From NCBI RefSeq assembly GCF_030272615.1, contig NC_081415.1, forward strand, positions 508,743,373 to 508,807,372: a stretch of DNA of 64,000 nucleotides, in the 5' to 3' direction. This document shows, one piece after another, positions 58,215 to 64,000 of the stretch; positions within the stretch are counted from its first letter, which is position 1; every line of letters starts with the position of its first letter. The notes beneath the pieces are model-generated. The model ran no database searches and had not been told where the DNA came from. It saw only the letters and a program-made list of their open reading frames with translations. This DNA is from Cryptomeria japonica. Lineage: Eukaryota > Streptophyta > Pinopsida > Cupressales > Cupressaceae. The position numbers and the translations under genes are program-made.

Positions 58215-58620
58215 CACACTTCTAACTATTTTTTGACATTTGCAGGAGGGAGCCAATTGTAACCATGGTGTCAACAACTCTATTGTTTGTCCTAGGAATA
58301 TGATCAAACTGAATGAGAATGAAATGATGTTTGATATCTTTGGCCATGTTGTGATAAGGGAGTGACTTGTCATCCTTAGTTTGATACTCATCGTTTACTT
58401 GTTTAATGACAAGTTGATAATCACCATAGACATGCATCTCTATGATTTTCCATTGAATAGCCAAGCAGAGCCCAGTAATTAGAGCTTCATTATCTGCTAA
58501 ATTGTTGGTGCATGCAAAGGCGATCTTGTATGACTTGGGAATGCAATCTCCTTGAGGTGTTATTAATAATATGCCTAGCCCTAATCCATTTTGTGTGCCA
58601 GAACTATCAAAGTATAACTT
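58215..58620 (-). pseudogene. second RNase H (aRH type) of the Tat element
   Basis: It reads LYFDSSGTQNGLGLGILL (first Asp), NNLADNEALITGL (Glu), EMHVYGDYQLVIKQV (Asp) and FDHIPRTNNRVVD (final acidic residue). This is the extra plant-type RNase H acquired by Tat elements. A stop lies before LYFDSS, and otherwise the domain is nearly open. Confidence 0.8.
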
Positions 58621-59900
58621 TCATTTTGTTGATGTGGTGATAGTCATAATAGCGTCATCAAGAAACTCTGTTACAAGGGGATTGCCACCTTGAACAAGAG
58701 TGTTAGCCAATTGATTTTCTATAAGTTGTCCTTTGATTACTTTCTGATCTACATACTCAATGTCAAATTCACTTAAGAGCATAACCCATTTAGTTGTGTG
58801 ACCTGTAAGGGCTTCTTTAGAGAACAAGTATTTTAGAGGATCAATCTTTTCTTTTAACTTAGTCTTGTTGTTGAGCATATAGTGCCATAGTTTTTGTGTG
58901 TTGAAGACTAGTGCAAGATAAGCTCTTTCTATGGGGGTATAATTGAGCTCATACCCTAGAAGAGTGTGGATGATATAGTAAATTGCATGCTCTTTGCCCT
59001 GGTCATCTGTCTGTGCTAGTAATGCCCCTAGTGCCATTGTAATCATTGATATACAAAAGAAGTGGTTATCCTAGAATTTGTGGCATCAATACTAGAGGGG
59101 AGGCCAAGTATTCTTACAGTTTGTCAAAGGTCTTTTGACATAGGCAGTCCCATTTGAATTTAGTGTCTTTACACAAGAGATGTGCGAATGGGTGACACTT
59201 ATCTGCCAACTGTACAATGAATTTGCAGATAGATTGAAGTTTTCCTTGAAGGATGCGTAGCTGTCTAAGTGTCTTTGGAGGAGGCATTTCTATTATATAT
59301 TTCACTTTTGTTGGGTCTACCTCTATGTCTCTACAAGATACTATAAACCCTAGGAGCTTTCTTGACGTAACTCAAAGACACATTTCTTAGGATTTAGGTG
59401 TGCTTATATTTCTCGAGTCTCTCAAAAATCTTCCTTGGGATTGGAATGTGCTCATCCCTTGTTTTGGATTTTCCTAGGAGATCATCAACATAATCTTCCA
59501 TTATATTGTGTAAGAGGTCATGGAAGATAGTGGTCATTGCTCTTTGATAGGTTTCTCCCGCGCTCTTACAACCAAAGGGCATAACTTGATAACAAAAATT
59601 ACCCCAAGCAGTGGTAAATGTTGGTCTATGTTGATCCACTTTTGCAATTCTGATATGATTGTATCCAGAAAACCCATACATCAAGGAAAGCATCTCATGT
59701 CCGATCATTAGGTCCACAATAATGTCTATGTTGGGTAGAAGGAAATAATCCTTAGGACATCCTTTATTAAGGGCTCTAAAGTACGTGCATATCCTTATGC
59801 CCTCAACGGGTTTTCCGATAGGGACTATGTTGGATACCCACTCCAGATAATCAATGGGTTTAATAAAACCAACATCCAACATCTTTTATAATTCCGCTTA
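58621..59900 (-). pseudogene. reverse transcriptase and first RNase H of the Tat element
   Basis: Reverse transcriptase segments are LDVGFIKPI, RALNKGCPKDYF, MYGFSGYNHIRI, TTAWGNFCYQVMPFG and MEDYVDDLLGKS (YVDD intact). After a stop the thumb/connection (PPPKTLRQLRILQGKL) and the first RNase H (ALGALLAQTDDQGKEHAIYY, FDIEYVDQKVIKGQ) follow. At the FSGY segment the expected Asp is altered. Two to three stops break the frame. Confidence 0.85.
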
Positions 59901-60557
59901 GACTAGGAGGGCGATATGAGGATGCATCTTGCGTAGCTTCTTCTTAACTAGTTTGGCAAAGATTATCTACTAACAAGTCTGGATCAAGGCCTGGCATGTC
60001 AGCATATGACGAGGCAAAATTGATTTTTGTTTCATCTAAAAAGCTCATGAAGTTATGTCTTTCTTGATCCGTTAGAGACTTCGCTATGAGCACATTCTTC
60101 AGAGTGTCTTCGGTACCCAAATTGATTGTGTTTGTTTCCTCAATGAGTTAAAGCGATTTTTCCTGTTGTGGGGGAACCATGGTAGGTAGGTCAAGTCCCT
60201 CATCTTCTAGCATTTGATCCGGGTTTTCACTAGAAGATGTGTCCTTTGTTTTTACTTTATCTGTATCCAAAGGCACATCAGAGAGGTTTTCACCAAGGGA
60301 CTTTTGATTTTTCTTTTTATTTTCATTTTTGCGACTAAGGGAATTGACCTAACTACCAAAGTAAGCCTCCCCATGAAGCTCAATTCCATTGACATAAGTG
60401 TTGTCCTTGAGGTCTTGCATGGTAAGTAATGCCAAGAGGGCATCATCATCAGCACAAATATCTAAGGCAAGTTATCCTTGTTGGCCCCAATCAATAAGTT
60501 TAGGTTGTAGAAGTTTAAGCTCAGATGGAGTGGAAGGGGTGACGGGGGTGATGGTGT

Positions 60558-60887
60558 TCACATAGGCATTATCAAATATGTCATCAAGGTATTCAAAAGG
60601 CAATTTGCAGATTTCCTCTTCATCGGAGTCTTCAACTTCAGTAGGAGGATTTGTCTGGGCACTAGCGATAGTGATCTAGGTATTGGTGAGTAACCCAAGC
60701 CCCTATTATGCTTATAAGAGATGGGTGAAATTAGTGCTTTAATTCCCTGTTCTTGTGGTCCGACACCGTGTCCTTTATAGCCCATCTTATCTACCATGAC
60801 AGATGCCTTAGGATACATCTTCTTGGGGATGTCTGTTGGTTCTTCATTTTCTTCCCGGCATAACCAAGAGGTGACATCAGTTTCCAA
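60558..60887 (-). pseudogene. G-patch-like segment of the Tat element
   Basis: A 109-codon frame reads DKMGYKGHGVGPQEQGI, then NRGLGYSP, a glycine-rich pattern like a G-patch between protease and reverse transcriptase. Such a segment is known in some retroelements and retroviruses. Its role here is inferred from position only. Confidence 0.55.
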
Positions 60888-60965
60888 GATTTATTCATCA
60901 AGTGGGCCCCACTGCTAGAAAGTGGTTTTCTTTCACTTCATCATGGGATTTCTTTGTTTCTTAAT

Positions 60966-61622
60966 TTATTTCGACTTTCCATATGACTTGGGAGAAGGCG
61001 GGAGTTGACCCACATAAAGAGCATTTTGAAGGGTGTATTCTCCACAACCATTATCAATGGTCTTGACCTTGACCTCGGGTTGAGATGAAGTGGAGGTGAT
61101 GTTTGAGGGATCAGATGGAGGTGGTGGACTAGGTGAATTGAGCAAACAATGGTAGGGGTGCTTCCCTTCAAGAATTTTGCAATATTGGAAGAGTTGTAGG
61201 TCAATAGGGATGGTGATTTCTCTACCATTGAAGGGGAATTTTAGGTATTGATGGTAGGTGGATGAGACGATTTGAATAGAATGGATCCATGGATGGCCAA
61301 GAAGGATGTTATATGGGAGGTCAAGGTCTAAGACCTGACATGTTGTTCCCACCATAGCAGGGCCCACTTGGAGAGGTAATATGAACATGACTTTAGAAAC
61401 TTGCTTTGCATCATCGTAGACCTTTATTGTGATCTTTCCAGATGGATCAACCAAGTCTTTAGAGATTCCCAATTGTTTGATTAACTTATATGTACAAAGG
61501 TTTAAGCCAGATCCACCATCTATAAGAACCCTCTTAACTTTATATTTCTGTACAATGGCTTCAATATGGAGGGGCTTATTGTGAGATGGATCATCAATAG
61601 GTGTGTCCTTGGATGTAAACAC
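60966..61622 (-). pseudogene. protease of the Tat element
   Basis: A 218-codon open frame with the aspartic protease motif VLIDGGSGLNLCTYKL (DGG variant), later YNILLGHPWIHSI, and a proline-rich tail SPSPPPPSDPSN. It is one of the least damaged parts of the element. Just upstream (61623-61850) the frame is broken. Confidence 0.8.
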
Positions 61623-61649
61623 AAGGTGTTTTTGTGCAGCAAGGTTGTC

Positions 61650-63958
61650 AATAAGGGTTTGGAATTGGGTTGAATTGATATTGTCAGGGACACGAGACTC
61701 TAGGAGGGCTTGTTCAAGGATCTCTTTATGGACGGGGGATGTCTTGAAGAGCTCAAGGATGGAGATCTATGCAGGTGTTTTTTTTGAGATGATCAAGGAT
61801 ATCGTAGCGATGAATAGATGACATGGGAGGTTGTGGAGGAGGAGTAGGAGCTCCTTGGATGGTCACTCTTCCTCTTCAAGTGGCAATATTTCAGTCATTT
61901 TGAAAATTAGATGGTGCAGCACCTTGAATGACTATTTTCACTTGAGGGGTTCAGTTTGAGGATTGTAGAGGAGGGATACCTTTAATGGTGACTCTGGGTC
62001 TATGAGTGGTGGGGGAGGGATCAACTCCTTGGATTGTTATGGAGTTGACATGGGTATCAACAAGTTCTATGCGGCCAACCAAGGAGTTAAAATCAGATAC
62101 ATAATTGGTATAATCACAGTGGACTTCATGAGATGATGAGGCTTTGTCTTTACCATGTTTGGGGAATGGATCCTAGTACATCTTGAGTTTGTCATTAAAA
62201 TTACCAAGATTAGCAGTTGCAACCTCAATATAACCCTTGTCAATTAGGTCTTGAATATAGTTTTTCAATTTCATGCACTTACATATATCATGACCATTGA
62301 CACGATGGTAGTCACAATATTCATTTTCATTATACCATCAAGGTTTAGGTTTATTGGGATTGAAAGGGCTTGTTATCAGAAAGACAATAGTGCCAGTCTT
62401 GACTAGCTTCTGGAAGATCACCTCAATGGGTTCAACAAGGGAAGTGTATTCACGTTGGGGTTGATTATTGGAGTGGGGAGGTCAACCCCAGATGGAGGGA
62501 TTGTTGCGGGGTTGCGATTGATTGTAAGAATTGGATTGATTGTGAGGGCTGGATTGATTGTTGAAAAAGTTGTTAGTGGTGGTGGGCTTGGATGGAGTGG
62601 AAGTGGTTTGGAGATGCTTGGCGTCAGTGACTCCATCATTGACAATAATTTTTTTCTTAGACTGATACTTTGGCTTGTCATTGTAAAAGGAGGAATTTTT
62701 ATTTTATTTTTGGTAATGTTTTAATGTTCCTTCCTGTAAGAGAACACGCTCTAAGGCTAAGCCTTTCTTGGATATTTCATCAAAGGTACTCAAACATTGA
62801 CAAGTCAAAGGTTTAGATAAATCAGGTACCACGTTGTGTTGAAATAACTCCACTTGGTGTGGTCTTGGTATGTCCCAAGGGAATTTTTTGATTAGATGTC
62901 ACGACCACCTTTGGAAGAAGTTGGAAAAAGTTTCTTCAGGCCTTTGCTTTGTATTGCACAATTCCATCATAGAAGCATCATCCTCAATGTTGTAGGCATA
63001 GTGAGACACAAACTTTTTTGCTAGGTCTGGAAAAGACTTCATGGAGCCGTGGGGTAATGCGGAAAACCAAGTGAGGGAGTCCCTACTAAGACTCTTTGGA
63101 AAAATTATTCTAAGGTAGATGTCACTATAAGAGACCTCTTTGCATAAGATGTAAAATTTACGAACATGGTCTCTAGGATCACCCTTACCTCTAGATTTTT
63201 CAAATTTAGGCATTTTAAAACCAGGTGGGTAGGGTGCAACTAAAATAGAAGGATCATAGGGAAAATGACATATTTCATCAAAAGTGTAAGGTCTCTTATT
63301 TGTCCCATTCTTACCTTTCTTGATGAGGTCCTTCATGTCCTGAATTTATTTCATGAGATCAGGTTGTTGGTTAGGGAAATGACGGACATAATGACCCATG
63401 TTAGACCCAGGGATTTGATTAGATGACAATGTAATAACACCACCACTAATGTATTGATATGAATAAACAAAAGGTTGTGATGTGACTTGAGGACATGACC
63501 TTCGAATAGTGCTAGCAGGAGGCAAACTTGTGCTTATGTAATTGAGGGAATTATGAAGAGGTGTGGTCAACCTAGGAGGTTAAGATATGGTTGGATAGGA
63601 CATGCTTTGAGGTTTTGAAATTGAGGGTAAAGAAGTTGCAAATGTGCATGTCATGAGTTGTGGGTGAAGAAAGGCATCAACAACAGGTTGATCTATGAGG
63701 TCCCCTTCTAGTGGTCTGTCAAAGATAGACCAGTCAAATCCTAGGGGAAAGTGTGCCCCTTGAGTGATAAGATGAGCTATAAGCCCATTACGACTATGTT
63801 TGAAAAATATTTCCATCATGTCTTTGATTGTAAGGATCATCAACAAAATATTGGACACATGGAGAAATCTCAGGTTGATCAACAAGTTTTTCCTCTTGTT
63901 GTGGATCTTGATTGAAGTGGTGACTAGTTTCAGGCATCTCATTGCCTTCAGCGGCCAT
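61650..63958 (-). pseudogene. gag of the Tat element
   Basis: The start codon at 63958-63956 gives MAAEGNEMPETSHHF, followed by a stop after 54 codons. The matrix/capsid-like core is open at 62899-63336: FKMPKFEKSRGKGDPRDHV, YLRIIFPKSLSRDSLTWF, SFPDLAKKFVSHYAYNIEDD and MELCNTKQRPEETFSNF. Further on there is an Asn/Ser/Pro-rich linker and CDYHRVNGHDICKC, the CX2HX4HX4C motif, then KNYIQDLIDKGYIEV. The pattern fits the gag of Tat-lineage elements. Several stops and shifts separate these parts. Confidence 0.8.
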
Positions 63959-64000
63959 TTTTTACTTCTTTTTAGCGATTCAAGACCATACATGGGTAAC

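Larger units (their letters stand above)
57000..63958 (-). mobile_element. Tat-lineage Ty3/gypsy element, decayed, LTRs not seen
   Basis: The minus strand shows gag, a zinc-like motif, protease, a G-patch-like segment, reverse transcriptase, RNase H, a second RNase H and integrase, in that order. A second RNase H between the first and integrase is diagnostic of the Tat group of plant gypsy elements. All parts carry stops. Its 5' LTR would lie beyond the window's right edge and its 3' LTR was not found at the left. Confidence 0.85.

Noticed and set aside
1-64000. tRNA, rRNA or other structured RNA genes
   Set aside because: No cloverleaf-like sequence with A and B boxes or conserved rRNA core was recognised by reading; only short primer-binding sites complementary to Met-tRNA were found.

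Overview
This window looks like nuclear DNA from a large, repeat-rich plant genome. A gymnosperm such as a conifer is my best guess; that is an inference, not a proof. The evidence is AT-rich sequence, splice-site-like signals, Ty3/gypsy and Ty1/copia LTR retrotransposons (chromovirus and Tat-like lineages), hAT and MITE DNA transposons, LINE RNase H remnants and a plant mobile domain (PMD) pseudogene. I see no bacterial operons, tRNA, rRNA or CRISPR. The only clearly intact host gene is at 8315-9712 (+): a 465-residue PLP-dependent class V aminotransferase / cysteine-desulfurase-like protein whose upstream exon, if any, lies 5' of an intron.

Layout. 1-3815: the 3' end of one LTR element, with a GCGCTA-rich spacer, polypurine tract and LTR, butted against an inverted U3 fragment of a related LTR. 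3972-4472: LINE RNase H remnant. 6165-7039: two minisatellites with 123-bp and 24-bp units. 7340-7617: truncated MITE. 8315-9712: the host gene. 9905-26620: an old tandem duplication. Copy A is 9905-12355 plus 17969-20610; it was later split by a gypsy chromovirus (12356-17963, target-site duplication AGTAA). Copy B is 20636-25950 and carries a MITE (24776-25203) that A lacks. Both copies hold decayed exon-like pieces of an unrecognised minus-strand gene and part of a hAT transposase.

26640-36134: nested minus-strand elements. A copia element (28515-34292) sits inside the gag of another copia element, and an AT-rich gypsy-type LTR lies at about 34790-36134. 36990-40105 (+): a decayed PMD gene with a coiled-coil tail, broken by a solo LTR (38086-39238, target-site duplication AGTTT) and followed by a second LTR-like insertion (40106-40874). 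43339-56503 (+): a large gag-only, LARD-like LTR element interrupted by a copia element (44178-51303). 57000-63958 (-): a decayed Tat-lineage gypsy element with gag, protease, G-patch-like segment, reverse transcriptase, two RNase H domains and integrase.

Nearly all transposon reading frames carry stops and frameshifts, so I expect none to be autonomous. The main value of the window is its history of insertions: duplication, nested insertion, solo-LTR formation and pseudogenisation can be ordered from target-site duplications and empty sites. All coordinates without a named terminal motif are approximate, because no alignment could be run.
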